A stretch of 11,766 bases of DNA, from assembly GCA_963169155.1 (NCBI GenBank), contig CAUJGI010000539.1, positions 1 through 11,766 of the forward strand, read 5' to 3'. This document shows, piece by piece, positions 1-6,057 of the stretch. The notes under the pieces are model-generated. The model worked only from the letters and a program-made list of their open reading frames with translations, was not told where the DNA came from and made no database searches. Both the position numbers and the translations under genes were made by a program. The DNA is from Chloroflexota bacterium (GTDB lineage Bacteria > Chloroflexota > Anaerolineae > Promineifilales > Promineifilaceae). Positions within the stretch are counted from its first letter, which is position 1, and every line of letters starts with the position of its first letter.

Positions 1-1
1 C

Positions 2-928
2 TATATCAACCTGCTGATCAAAATTGGTCGGGCGGAAGATGCTTTGGCGCGTGCTGAAGAAGCGGCCGTTCTTGCCCCGGAAAATGATCGTATCTGGTCG
101 GCCGTTGCCGCCGCCTACATTGCCAATGGGGAGCGCCTCAACGACGCGGGCGATCCTACTGCCGCCAGCCTCCAATTTGCCGAAGCCTATCGTGCCGCCG
201 AGACAGCTATCGGCATCAACCCAGACAGCGCCACGGCTTATGCCTACTCGGCCGCTGGGCTGGCACTGCAATTCGAGCCGGAACTGTACCAGGACGCTCA
301 GTTTCGGGCGGAACAAGCCACAACGCTTGAACCAAACAATCCGATTGGACGCCTATACCTGGGCATTGTGCTGACAAACCAGGGGTTTTATACGGCCGCC
401 CGCGAGCAGTTCCAGCTGGGGCTCCAGGCGGAATCGCTGCCGCAGCTCTATTACGAACTTGGCTACAACTTTTTTGGCGATGGTAACGTTTCCCAGGCTA
501 TTTTGAGCTTTCAGGATGCTCTGGACGTGGATCCCAATTTTGCCCCCGGTTATGATGCCCTGGCGCACATGTATTTGCAGTTGGGCCAGGACAACCTGGC
601 GGAAGAAAACGGACTCAGGGCGGTGGAGCTGAACCCCAATGTGGCCCGGGCACACGGCCGTCTCGGGGAAGCGTACGTCCGCCTTAACAAATTCCAACCA
701 GCCATCGAAGAGTTCAGCAAAGCGGTCGAACTGTACGGCGAACCCACCGAGTTGAATGCCCGCTTCTTCTACCTGTTGGCCGATGCCTACCTGCGAGAAG
801 GCACGCAAAACTGCCCGCTGGCTGAGCCTTACTTTCAGCAGGCAGCCGCCGTCAGCGTGGTCTATGCCGAGGCGGCCCAGGAAGGATTGGTGGAATGCCG
901 CCGCGCCGCTTTGGAGTCACCCCCCTAG
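2..928 (+). CDS. TPR-repeat protein, 5' end beyond the window
   Basis: The reading frame is open from the left edge to the TAG at 926-928, so only the last 308 residues are visible. The first start-like codon (TTG at 44) is internal: the residues before it already read as a TPR helix (YINLLIKIGRAEDALA). The whole visible part is a chain of about eight TPR-like helix pairs with the usual signature of small residues and a proline after helix B (LAPEN, INPDS, LEPNN, VDPNF, LNPNV). The last repeat carries two cysteines (NCPLAEPYF and VECRR). No enzymatic domain, signal peptide or membrane segment is seen in this portion. Such repeats normally act as protein-protein scaffolds; the partner is unknown. 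The missing N-terminus could hold a membrane anchor or another domain. The gene ends about 170 bp before the groES start and is probably a separate transcription unit, since the groES promoter lies between them. Confidence 0.85.
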   Translation, partial: YINLLIKIGRAEDALARAEEAAVLAPENDRIWSAVAAAYIANGERLNDAGDPTAASLQFAEAYRAAETAIGINPDSATAYAYSAAGLALQFEPELYQDAQFRAEQATTLEPNNPIGRLYLGIVLTNQGFYTAAREQFQLGLQAESLPQLYYELGYNFFGDGNVSQAILSFQDALDVDPNFAPGYDALAHMYLQLGQDNLAEENGLRAVELNPNVARAHGRLGEAYVRLNKFQPAIEEFSKAVELYGEPTELNARFFYLLADAYLREGTQNCPLAEPYFQQAAAVSVVYAEAAQEGLVECRRAALESPP

Positions 929-954
929 TACGGCCGTTGCCGACCAAACCCCTG

Positions 955-981
955 TTAGCAATCACCAGAAAAGAGTGCTAA
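955..981 (+). promoter_or_regulatory. CIRCE operator 1 (HrcA site), upstream of the -35 box
   Basis: TTAGCAATC, a 9-nt spacer, then GAGTGCTAA. Against the CIRCE consensus TTAGCACTC-N9-GAGTGCTAA the left arm matches 8/9 and the right arm 9/9. It ends 7 bp before the -35 hexamer of the groESL promoter. HrcA binding here would act next to RNA polymerase, and jointly with the second site downstream. Confidence 0.88.
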
Positions 982-988
982 AATCTGC

Positions 989-1016
989 TTGACAGCAAAA
1001 AAAATTCTGCTAGAAT
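989..1016 (+). promoter_or_regulatory. groESL promoter, sigma70 type
   Basis: A perfect -35 box TTGACA (989-994) is followed, after a 16-bp A-rich spacer, by the -10 box TAGAAT (1011-1016). The predicted transcription start is near 1023, leaving a leader of about 75 nt before groES. The promoter sits between two CIRCE operators, so it fits a housekeeping-sigma promoter under HrcA repression rather than a sigma32 promoter. Confidence 0.85.
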
Positions 1017-1029
1017 GCCATTGTAATCG

Positions 1030-1056
1030 CTGGCACTCTAGTAGAGAGAGTGCTAA
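1030..1056 (+). promoter_or_regulatory. CIRCE operator 2 (HrcA site), in the groES leader
   Basis: CTGGCACTC, a 9-nt spacer, then GAGTGCTAA. The left arm matches the consensus 7/9 and the right arm 9/9. It starts a few bases after the predicted transcription start, the classic CIRCE position, and would be transcribed as part of the leader. Two CIRCE copies of this quality around one promoter imply tight heat-shock repression by HrcA. The hrcA gene itself is not in this window. Confidence 0.93.
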
Positions 1057-1099
1057 ACCCCCACTTTGAAAATAAAGTTATGAATAAGGAGAGTTAGGT

Positions 1100-1390
1100 A
1101 TGAATCTCAAACCATTGGGTGATCGCCTGGTTGTTGAACCCCTGGAACGCGAACAAACCACCCCTTCTGGCCTCGTACTGCCAGAAACCGCAAAAGAAAA
1201 ACCACAGGAAGGCGAGGTAATCGCCGTTGGTCCAGGCCGTCGTGATGACGATGGCAAGCGTGTGGAAATGGATGTGCAGGTCGGTGACAAGGTGCTCTAT
1301 GCCAAATATGGCGGCACCGAGGTCAAAATCGACGGCAAAAAACTGCTGATCCTCAAAGAATCTGACGTTCTGGCAATCGTAGAAAGCTAA
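1100..1390 (+). CDS. groES: Co-chaperonin GroES (Hsp10)
   Basis: This is a 96-residue protein of normal GroES length. It forms the heptameric lid of the GroEL folding chamber in the cytoplasm. The N-terminal LKPLGDRLVVEPL is the family signature. The mobile loop that contacts GroEL spans about residues 17-34 and contains the hydrophobic contact Leu-Val-Leu at 25-27 (E. coli has Ile-Val-Leu). The C-terminal half has the expected VGDKVLYAKYGGTEVKIDG stretch and ends with LKESDVLAIVES. The start ATG is preceded by AAGGAG at 1086-1091 with 8-nt spacing. groEL follows after 33 bp with its own ribosome site, so the two form an operon driven by the CIRCE-controlled promoter upstream. No oddities seen. 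Confidence 0.98.
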   Translation: MNLKPLGDRLVVEPLEREQTTPSGLVLPETAKEKPQEGEVIAVGPGRRDDDGKRVEMDVQVGDKVLYAKYGGTEVKIDGKKLLILKESDVLAIVES

Positions 1391-1423
1391 ACAAGCACTT
1401 AAATCTGAAGGAGATTATTGAAA

Positions 1424-3070
1424 ATGGCGAAACAAATTGCATTTTCTGAAGAAGCCCGGCGCAAGCTGAAAAAAGGTATTGATACATTGGCGAACGCCGT
1501 TTCCACCACCCTCGGCCCCAAAGGCCGCAACGTGGCCCTGGACAAAAAATTTGGTGCCCCCACCATCACCCACGACGGGGTGACCGTGGCCAAAGAAATC
1601 GAACTGGAAGACCCCTTCGAGAACATGGGTGCCCAGCTGCTCAAAGAAGCCGCTACCAAAACGAACGACATCGCTGGTGATGGTACCACCACCGCCACCG
1701 TCTTGGCGCAAAACATCGTCAACGAAGGTCTGAAGAATATTGCCGCTGGTGCCAACCCCATGCTCCTGAAGCGCGGTATTGAGGCCGGAACGGCCGCTTT
1801 GGCCGACAAAATCCGCAGCATGGCCATCTCCATCGACGATAAGGCAGAAATCGCTTCTGTCGCTTCCATTTCCGCTCAGGACACCAGCATTGGTGAACTG
1901 ATCGCCACCGTGATGGACAAAGTGGGCAAAGACGGCGTCATTACCGTAGAAGAATCCCGCTCCCTGGAATTTGAAACCGAATACGTCGAAGGGATGCAGT
2001 TCGACCGTGGTTACATCAGCGCTTACTTCGTGACCGATTCCGACACGATGGAAGCGGTGATTGAAGATGCCTACATCCTCATCCACGACAAAAAGATCAG
2101 CTCCGCCCAGGACATCATTCCGATCCTGGAAAAGCTGGTGCAGACTGGCCGCAAGAACCTGGTCATCATCGCTGAAGATGTAGACGGCGAAGCGCTGGCC
2201 ACTCTGGTGCTGAACAAACTGCGCGGCATGATCAACGCCCTGGCCATTAAGGCCCCTGGCTTTGGCGACCGCCGCAAGGCCATGCTGCAAGACATCGCTG
2301 TGCTCACCGGTGGTCAGGTTATCACCGAAGAAATGGGCCGCAAGCTGGACAGCGTTCAGCTGAGCGACCTGGGCCGTGCCGCCAAGATCGTTTCCTCCAA
2401 AGACGACACCACCGTTGTTGATGGTCAGGGTGACGAAGTCCAGATCAAATCCCGCGTTGAGCAGATCAAAGTGGAAATCGACCGCAGCACCTCCGACTAC
2501 GACCGTGAGAAACTGCAGGAACGTCTGGCCAAGCTGGCGGGTGGCGTGGCCATCATTCGCGTTGGCGCGGCGACCGAAGTTGAGCTGAAAGAGAAGAAAC
2601 ACCGCGTGGAAGATGCTCTGAGCGCGACCCGCGCCGCTGTGGAAGAAGGCATCGTGCCCGGTGGTGGTGTGGCGCTGTTGAATGCGCTGCCCGCTCTGAA
2701 CGATGTGGTTCTGCCGGAAGGCGACCAGATGACCGGTATCGGCATCCTGCAGCGTGCGTTGGAAGCCCCGATGCGCAAGATTGCGGAAAACGCAGGCCAG
2801 AACGGCGATGTGGTTATCCAGAACGTGCGCCAGGCGCAGGAAAAACATGGCAACATCAACATTGGCTACAACGTGATGACCGGCGAATACATCGACATGG
2901 TGAAAGCGGGCATCATCGACCCGGCCAAGGTAACCCGTGGCGCTTTGGAGAATGCGGCTTCTATCGCTTCTATGGTGCTCACCACCGAAGCGCTGATCAC
3001 CGACATCCCCGAAGACGAACCGGCCATGCCCGCTGGCGGCGGCATGCCCGGCGGCGGCATGGGCTTCTAG
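1424..3070 (+). CDS. groEL: Chaperonin GroEL (Hsp60)
   Basis: A 548-residue ATP-dependent chaperonin subunit, complete and of standard length; it forms the double-ring folding chamber capped by GroES. Visible motifs are LGPKGRNV (residues 30-37), the nucleotide-binding HDGVTVAKEI (50-59) and NDIAGDGTTTATVLAQ (81-96) with Asp86, and the apical-domain segment around KAPGFGDRRKAML. The equatorial GIVPGGGVALL and a GGM-rich C-terminal tail (PAGGGMPGGGMGF) are also present. I take the ATG at 1424 as the start. It gives the usual MAKQI N-terminus and lies 10 nt from AAGGAG (1408-1413). A TTG two codons earlier (1418) is only 4 nt from that site and adds a non-family Met-Lys. The gene is almost free of the CGGCCG motif common elsewhere in the window (one copy, 1791). 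Confidence 0.98.
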   Translation: MAKQIAFSEEARRKLKKGIDTLANAVSTTLGPKGRNVALDKKFGAPTITHDGVTVAKEIELEDPFENMGAQLLKEAATKTNDIAGDGTTTATVLAQNIVNEGLKNIAAGANPMLLKRGIEAGTAALADKIRSMAISIDDKAEIASVASISAQDTSIGELIATVMDKVGKDGVITVEESRSLEFETEYVEGMQFDRGYISAYFVTDSDTMEAVIEDAYILIHDKKISSAQDIIPILEKLVQTGRKNLVIIAEDVDGEALATLVLNKLRGMINALAIKAPGFGDRRKAMLQDIAVLTGGQVITEEMGRKLDSVQLSDLGRAAKIVSSKDDTTVVDGQGDEVQIKSRVEQIKVEIDRSTSDYDREKLQERLAKLAGGVAIIRVGAATEVELKEKKHRVEDALSATRAAVEEGIVPGGGVALLNALPALNDVVLPEGDQMTGIGILQRALEAPMRKIAENAGQNGDVVIQNVRQAQEKHGNINIGYNVMTGEYIDMVKAGIIDPAKVTRGALENAASIASMVLTTEALITDIPEDEPAMPAGGGMPGGGMGF

Positions 3071-3074
3071 GAAC

Positions 3075-3170
3075 GGTTATCGGTGAACGGTAAACCGTAA
3101 ACGGTGAACGGTTATCGGTAAGGGGAGCTCAGACCGATAAGCGATTACGGATAACGGATTACCGATTACC
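3075..3170. repeat. Inverted pair of tandem heptamer arrays in the groEL 3' UTR
   Basis: On + from 3075 to 3123 the sequence is seven consecutive 7-nt units: GGTTATC, GGTGAAC, GGTAAAC, CGTAAAC, GGTGAAC, GGTTATC, GGTAAGG. From 3136 to 3170 five similar units run in the opposite orientation, read on the minus strand as GGTAATC (twice), CGTTATC, CGTAATC and GCTTATC. The arms face each other across a short centre containing GAGCTC (3125-3130). The innermost arms pair 10 of 11 (3109-3119 with 3133-3143). The array lies between the groEL stop and its terminator, so it would be transcribed into a long imperfect hairpin. The function is unknown. A related array with slightly different units lies at 8741-8795. 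Confidence 0.8.
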
Positions 3171-3190
3171 TAACTGACCTAACTTTTAAG

Positions 3191-3226
3191 AAGACCCTTC
3201 CTGGTTTCTACCGGGAAGGGTCTTTT
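3191..3226 (+). terminator. Intrinsic terminator of groESL
   Basis: A perfect 11-bp stem (AAGACCCTTCC at 3191-3201 with GGAAGGGTCTT at 3214-3224) continues inward by four further pairs, one of them G-T, to a TTCT tetraloop. It is followed by TTTTCATTTT. It closes the groES-groEL transcript after the heptamer array. Confidence 0.93.
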
Positions 3227-3311
3227 CATTTTGGCAGGGGGCAGTTACACTTAAACCGTCCGCACAATTCCGCCAACTTATTTGCGGCCGTTTCACAAAA
3301 AGGATTCGTTC

Positions 3312-4124
3312 ATGGGTCAACAACTCATTGCCAAACTCGTCCCCTTGCTAGAAAAAGTCAACTGGCCAACCAACCCGGCCGCCACCGAACAGGGCCGCCA
3401 ATCGTACCTGGTGGGTCTGGAAAAGGTCGATGCCTACGGCGGCGATCCCAACCAGCTAACCGCCGCGCTGAAAACGTTTGTCACGGGTGGATCACGGCCG
3501 TTTGCCTATGCCGGGGCAGTCTACACCCTCATCGCGGCAGCTGAAGAGAAGGACGGCCGTTACGATGCCGAGGGGCTGGACATAGCCATGGCGTGGCTGG
3601 AAAAAGCGCAGGATTTGGAGCCAGACGTGCTGGAGATCAACATGCTAGAGGCCCTGATTTATGTGCATAACGGCCGTCTCGAAGATGCCCGCACCGTCCT
3701 GGATTACCTGCACGAGCTCAGCCCCTCCGACTACTATCTCTACCGCATCGAAGTTGTCTACTGGCAGGCCGTGGGCGATTTAGAGCAGACGATTTCCTGG
3801 TTTGACGAGGCGGCCAGCGTGGCCACTACCGTGCCGCAGCGGCTGGCCATGCGCGGCCAGCTGGCGGACTTCTACTTCCGGCAAAAGATGTGGTCCGAAG
3901 CCAAAGAGACGTACCAGGAAGCGCTCCACTTTGACAACAGCAACGCGCTGCTGTGGCACAAGCTGGCCCTGATCAGCTTGCAGCTAGAAGACATTGAGGA
4001 AGCCGAAAAATGCAACCAGCAAACCTTGCGCCTGAAGGATTTCCCGGCGGCGCGGCAGCTGGAAGAAGCCATCAAGAAGAAAAAATCAGAAGGGAGCGTC
4101 TGGGGCAAGCTTTTTGGCAGCTAA
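3312..4124 (+). CDS. TPR-repeat protein
   Basis: A 270-residue soluble protein made mostly of TPR-like helix pairs from about residue 65 to 255 (for example AMAWLEKAQDLEPDV, DARTVLDYLHELSPSD, AKETYQEALHFDNSN, AEKCNQQTLRLKD). A short lysine-rich tail (IKKKKSEGSVWGKLFGS) follows. No signal peptide or membrane helix is seen. The start ATG has AAAGGA (3299-3304) at 7 nt. An in-frame TTG at 3282 is possible but has no ribosome site and would add ten poorly conserved-looking residues. The role is probably scaffolding or complex assembly; I do not recognise a named family. It sits just after the groESL terminator and converges with fluC, with only 3 bp between the two stop codons and no separate terminator. 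I found no convincing promoter in 3232-3311. Confidence 0.85.
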   Translation: MGQQLIAKLVPLLEKVNWPTNPAATEQGRQSYLVGLEKVDAYGGDPNQLTAALKTFVTGGSRPFAYAGAVYTLIAAAEEKDGRYDAEGLDIAMAWLEKAQDLEPDVLEINMLEALIYVHNGRLEDARTVLDYLHELSPSDYYLYRIEVVYWQAVGDLEQTISWFDEAASVATTVPQRLAMRGQLADFYFRQKMWSEAKETYQEALHFDNSNALLWHKLALISLQLEDIEEAEKCNQQTLRLKDFPAARQLEEAIKKKKSEGSVWGKLFGS

Positions 4125-4127
4125 TGT

Positions 4128-4514
4128 TTAGCCTCCCCTTTGCAGCCAGTCGGCCGCGGCCCGGCCCAGAACGGCCGCTAACAATCCCACCACATTGTTG
4201 CCCATCACGTTGAGCAGCGTGCGCCACGCCCCGGCATAGCGCCACAGGTTCAGGCTTTCCACCGCGTACGAGGAAAAGGTGGTGAAGGCGCCCAAAAAGC
4301 CCACTGTCAGCAGCAGGCGCGCCTCTGGCGAGAGCGGCATCCGCCCCGTGCTCAGGCTGAGCAAAAAGCCCAGCACAAAGCTGCCGCTGATGTTTACCAA
4401 AAACGTGCCGTAGGGAAAATCTGTGCCAAAACGGCCGCTGGCCCACATCCCCACCAGGTAGCGCGCATTGGCGCCCAACGCCGCGCCCACGGCAATCAAA
4501 AAATAACGATTCAA
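4128..4514 (-). CDS. crcB: Fluoride channel FluC/CrcB
   Basis: A 128-residue membrane protein with four hydrophobic segments, typical of the Fluc family. These form dual-topology dimers that passively let fluoride out of the cell. Family motifs are GAALGANARY (residues 10-19), GTFLVNISGSFVLGF (36-50, with the pore Asn41) and GFLGAFTTFSSYAVE (72-86). The last contains the pore phenylalanines (Phe77, Phe80) and the threonine-rich break that binds the structural sodium ion. A final helix ends in NNVVGLLAAVLG. I chose TTG at 4514-4512 because it lies 7 nt after AAGGAG (4527-4522). The TTG two codons earlier is only 1 nt from that site. A single gene implies a homodimer. The fluoride riboswitch directly upstream confirms the function. 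Confidence 0.96.
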   Translation of the reverse strand: MNRYFLIAVGAALGANARYLVGMWASGRFGTDFPYGTFLVNISGSFVLGFLLSLSTGRMPLSPEARLLLTVGFLGAFTTFSSYAVESLNLWRYAGAWRTLLNVMGNNVVGLLAAVLGRAAADWLQRGG

Positions 4515-4541
4515 CAGCAAACTCCTTCATTTTGTCTCAAC

Positions 4542-4581
4542 AAAAAAAGCTCCTACCAGGGCAATGCTCGTTGGTAGAAGC
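4542..4581 (-). terminator. Riboswitch expression platform: intrinsic terminator
   Basis: On the minus strand GCTTCTACCA (4581-4572) can pair with TGGTAGGAGC (4558-4549), 10 pairs with one G-T, over a 13-nt loop. Seven T follow directly (4548-4542). The 5' half of the stem is the same AGCTTCTACC used by the fluoride aptamer for its pseudoknot, so the two folds exclude each other. This predicts transcription termination without fluoride and read-through into crcB when fluoride is bound. Confidence 0.88.
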
Positions 4582-4634
4582 TGTCAGCCAGGTGGCGGTT
4601 TTCTCGGAATATAGAGATGGCGAGCTTCATCGCC
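4571..4634 (-). ncRNA. Fluoride riboswitch aptamer (crcB motif)
   Basis: The minus strand starts with GGCGATGAAGCTCGCC (4634-4619), a GGCG/CGCC stem with the loop ATGAAGCT. It ends with GGCTGACAGCTTCTACC (4589-4573). These match the conserved 5' and 3' parts of crcB RNAs (GGCGAUG...CGCC and GCUGAUG...CUAC). GAAGCT (4628-4623) pairs perfectly with AGCTTC (4582-4577), the expected pseudoknot. The part between (4618-4590) contains AAACC and a short GCC-ACCT-GGC hairpin, plus an apparent additional TCTC/GAGA pairing. I cannot match that middle part cleanly to the consensus by eye. The downstream gene is crcB and an overlapping terminator supplies the switch. A weak -10-like TAAAAT lies at 4650-4645, without a good -35 box. 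Confidence 0.9.
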
Positions 4635-5032
4635 TGATAAGACCATTTTAACAGCCATCGGCAGGCGGGGCGAATGAGCGGGGGGAAGCGTAACCGCCTA
4701 TTTCCATATCGCCCCGGGATGAAGCCTTTCGGCTAGCTGCGGAAAACGCACCGGATTGAATCGGCCGTTTCCGATCCCAAAACTTGCCCTATCGTCGACG
4801 CTTTCGGGGCAGAAGGCGCTGCTGCGCGATCTCGTCGCTGCTCTGGAATAGCCAGACGAACTTTCCCCGCTGGTGAAATGTACATATTGTATATCCCTCA
4901 TTTGTATCTCTGCCCATAGAACCGGGCGCGCTGTTGCCTATACTTAAGGCCATAAGCTTTTTCAATCTGACAGCGTATCCATGAGTCAGTTGAACAACAA
5001 GCGAGAGACCTGGAAGTATAAGGAGATGTGCA
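4635..5032. other. Gene-free stretch between the fluoride locus and the PRC-barrel gene
   Basis: About 400 bp in which I recognise no gene or RNA. It must hold the divergent promoters of the crcB leader (minus) and of the PRC-barrel gene (plus). Short open frames on the minus strand (about 4698-4901) are rich in Ser/Arg, lack a ribosome site and look like chance. It contains one CGGCCG (4762), a small AGCC-GAAA-GGCT hairpin on the minus strand near 4724-4735, and the dyad-like element at 4876-4896. A -10-like TATACT lies at 4939-4944, with GAAC 16 bp upstream of it (4919-4922). Confidence 0.5.
4876..4896 (+). promoter_or_regulatory. Candidate regulatory motif, copy A (upstream of the PRC-barrel gene)
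   Basis: Consensus AAATRTACAYATTSTRTATCC. This copy matches the one at 5888-5908 at 17 of 21 positions without gaps. It contains a small dyad, TACA-N3-TGTA (4881-4891). In both places a TATACT hexamer lies at nearly the same distance (63 and 64 bp downstream) with GAAC 15-16 bp before it. It may be an operator or activator site shared by two stress-type genes, but could be chance in AT-rich spacer. Confidence 0.35.
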
Positions 5033-5386
5033 ATGGAAAATAGCAGCGTTAATCTGCTCTCTGCTGGCAGCCTGAAAGGGACCGATGTGGTCAACAAAGC
5101 GGGCGAAAACCTGGGTGAACTGGAAGAAATTATGGTGGATTTGAGCAACGGCCGTGTGGCCTACGCCGTCCTTTCTTTCGGTGGATTCATGGGCCTGGGC
5201 AATAAGCTGTTTGCCATTCCCTGGAATGCCTTCTCCATTAACCAAAACCGTGAAGAGATCGTTTTGAACGTGGATAAAGAAGTGCTCAAAGATGCCCCAG
5301 GTTTTGACAAAGACAATTGGCCGCAGGTAGCCACCTCCGCCTGGCTAAACAATGTTTACCGCCACTACGGCTATTCCTATTCCTAA
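5033..5386 (+). CDS. PRC-barrel domain protein
   Basis: A 117-residue soluble protein. Residues about 8-85 form a PRC-barrel: SAGSLKGTDVVNKAGENLGELEEIMVDLSNGRVAYAVLSFGG is the typical two-part pattern of a conserved Gly-Asp/Asn-Leu-Gly turn followed by a beta strand with Gly-Arg-Val-Ala-Tyr. The continuation (LFAIPWNAF, then an acidic segment and FDKDNWPQ) is like PRC-barrel proteins often annotated as photosystem reaction centre H-subunit-like or stress proteins. It contains no photosynthetic partner domain and nothing suggests photosynthesis. The start ATG has AAGGAG (5020-5025) at 7 nt. The exact role is unknown. It is followed by ChaB, YciE and topoisomerase IB genes, which are often stress-induced. 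A terminator lies 130 bp downstream, so it is probably transcribed alone. Confidence 0.9.
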   Translation: MENSSVNLLSAGSLKGTDVVNKAGENLGELEEIMVDLSNGRVAYAVLSFGGFMGLGNKLFAIPWNAFSINQNREEIVLNVDKEVLKDAPGFDKDNWPQVATSAWLNNVYRHYGYSYS

Positions 5387-5517
5387 AAGGTGACACAACT
5401 GTCCTCTAGGCCAAAGCGGTTTTTATTTTTATCTTTTTGTTGACTGCTTTTGCCTGATTGAGACAGTTCTTAATTTGCCCTCGTGGTCTGCTCTCCTGGA
5501 CCGTTCTTCTTCCCGTG

Positions 5518-5555
5518 AAGGAACCGAATCTCACCGATTCGGTTCCTTCTTTTTT
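5518..5555 (+). terminator. Intrinsic terminator after the PRC-barrel gene
   Basis: A perfect 13-bp stem (AAGGAACCGAATC at 5518-5530 with GATTCGGTTCCTT at 5536-5548) with a 5-nt loop TCACC, followed by CTTTTTT. It separates the PRC-barrel unit from chaB. The 130 bp between the PRC stop and this hairpin is T-rich and shows no gene. Confidence 0.95.
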
Positions 5556-5646
5556 AAGTGGGTGAACACCGGGAAATGCAGCACGACGCAGGCTTGGAAT
5601 GTTTGAGGCGCAAAAATGTCAGCCTCGGACATAAGGAGAATTGAAA

Positions 5647-5877
5647 ATGCCCTATAAAAACCTTTCTGACTTACCGGACAGCGTCCGCGACAACCTGCCT
5701 AAACACGCCCAGGAAATTTACCAGGCAGCCTTCAACAGCGCCTGGGACGAGTATGCGGATCCCTCGGAACGGCGCGGTGATGCCGATCGAGAAGAGACGG
5801 CGCACAAGGTGGCCTGGTCGGCTGTAAAAAATAAATATGAGAAGGGGGACAACGGCCGTTGGGTGCAAAAAGAGTAA
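5647..5877 (+). CDS. chaB: ChaB family protein
   Basis: A 76-residue protein that aligns along its whole length with E. coli ChaB as I remember it. Shared stretches are the MPYK start with SDLP, LPxHAQEIYxxAFNSAWDEY (about residues 17-36), the acidic/arginine DPSERRGDADREETAHKVAW (38-57) and the end AVKNKYEKGDNGRWVQK. ChaB is a small helical protein named as a regulator of the cation antiporter ChaA; its molecular role is poorly established. No chaA lies in the window, and outside enterobacteria chaB often occurs among general stress genes, as here. I chose ATG 5647 because it lies 8 nt from AAGGAG (5633-5638). A TTG two codons upstream (5641) is too close to that site. The transcription start must lie between the terminator at 5555 and 5632; I see no clear promoter there. 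Confidence 0.95.
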   Translation: MPYKNLSDLPDSVRDNLPKHAQEIYQAAFNSAWDEYADPSERRGDADREETAHKVAWSAVKNKYEKGDNGRWVQKE

Positions 5878-5887
5878 CCTACCGGCA

Positions 5888-5908
5888 AAATATACACATT
5901 CTGTATCC
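5888..5908 (+). promoter_or_regulatory. Candidate regulatory motif, copy B (upstream of the YciE-like gene)
   Basis: Second copy of the element described at 4876-4896. Here the dyad is clean: ATACA-N5-TGTAT (5892-5906). A TATACT hexamer follows at 5952-5957, with GAAC at 5933-5936 (15 bp between them). The gene start is 106 bp beyond TATACT (94 bp in copy A). The similarity and spacing suggest common control of the PRC-barrel and YciE-like genes, but this is inference from two copies only. Confidence 0.35.
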
Positions 5909-6057
5909 GCCCACTATGCCCACAGCACATTCGAACAAGAGCCACCCTTTGTATACTCACCTCTAGAAAACTGGCGCTATTTGCCAGCAACCAATCACCA
6001 GCACATAGCGCACTGTAAACCCATACTTTTGAATCGCCTATTGGAGGTAAAGTAAAG

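Noticed and set aside
1415..2848. A long open frame of 477 codons antisense to groEL
   Set aside because: It is a by-product of groEL codon usage in the opposite strand: the composition is odd (His, Phe, Gln and Gly rich), there is no ribosome site, and groEL is unmistakable.
3075..3170. The heptamer array as a CRISPR array
   Set aside because: Units are 7 nt with no spacers, and the array reverses orientation in the middle.
3282..3311. An upstream TTG start for the second TPR protein
   Set aside because: There is no ribosome site before it, while ATG 3312 has AAAGGA at good spacing.
4072..4530. A minus-strand frame of 152 codons overlapping crcB, starting at an ATG with AAGGAG inside it
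   Set aside because: The crcB frame has full family motifs and the riboswitch; the other frame is a shifted shadow that also runs into the TPR gene.
4670..4760. A possible second riboswitch (AGCC-GAAA-GGCT hairpin and neighbouring GC-rich segments)
   Set aside because: I compared it mentally with c-di-GMP and other common classes and found no match to the conserved core; the hairpin is only 4 bp.
4698..4901. A 67-codon minus-strand frame in the gene-free region
   Set aside because: It has a Ser/Arg-rich sequence, no ribosome site and no recognisable family; it lies opposite the likely promoter region of the PRC-barrel gene.
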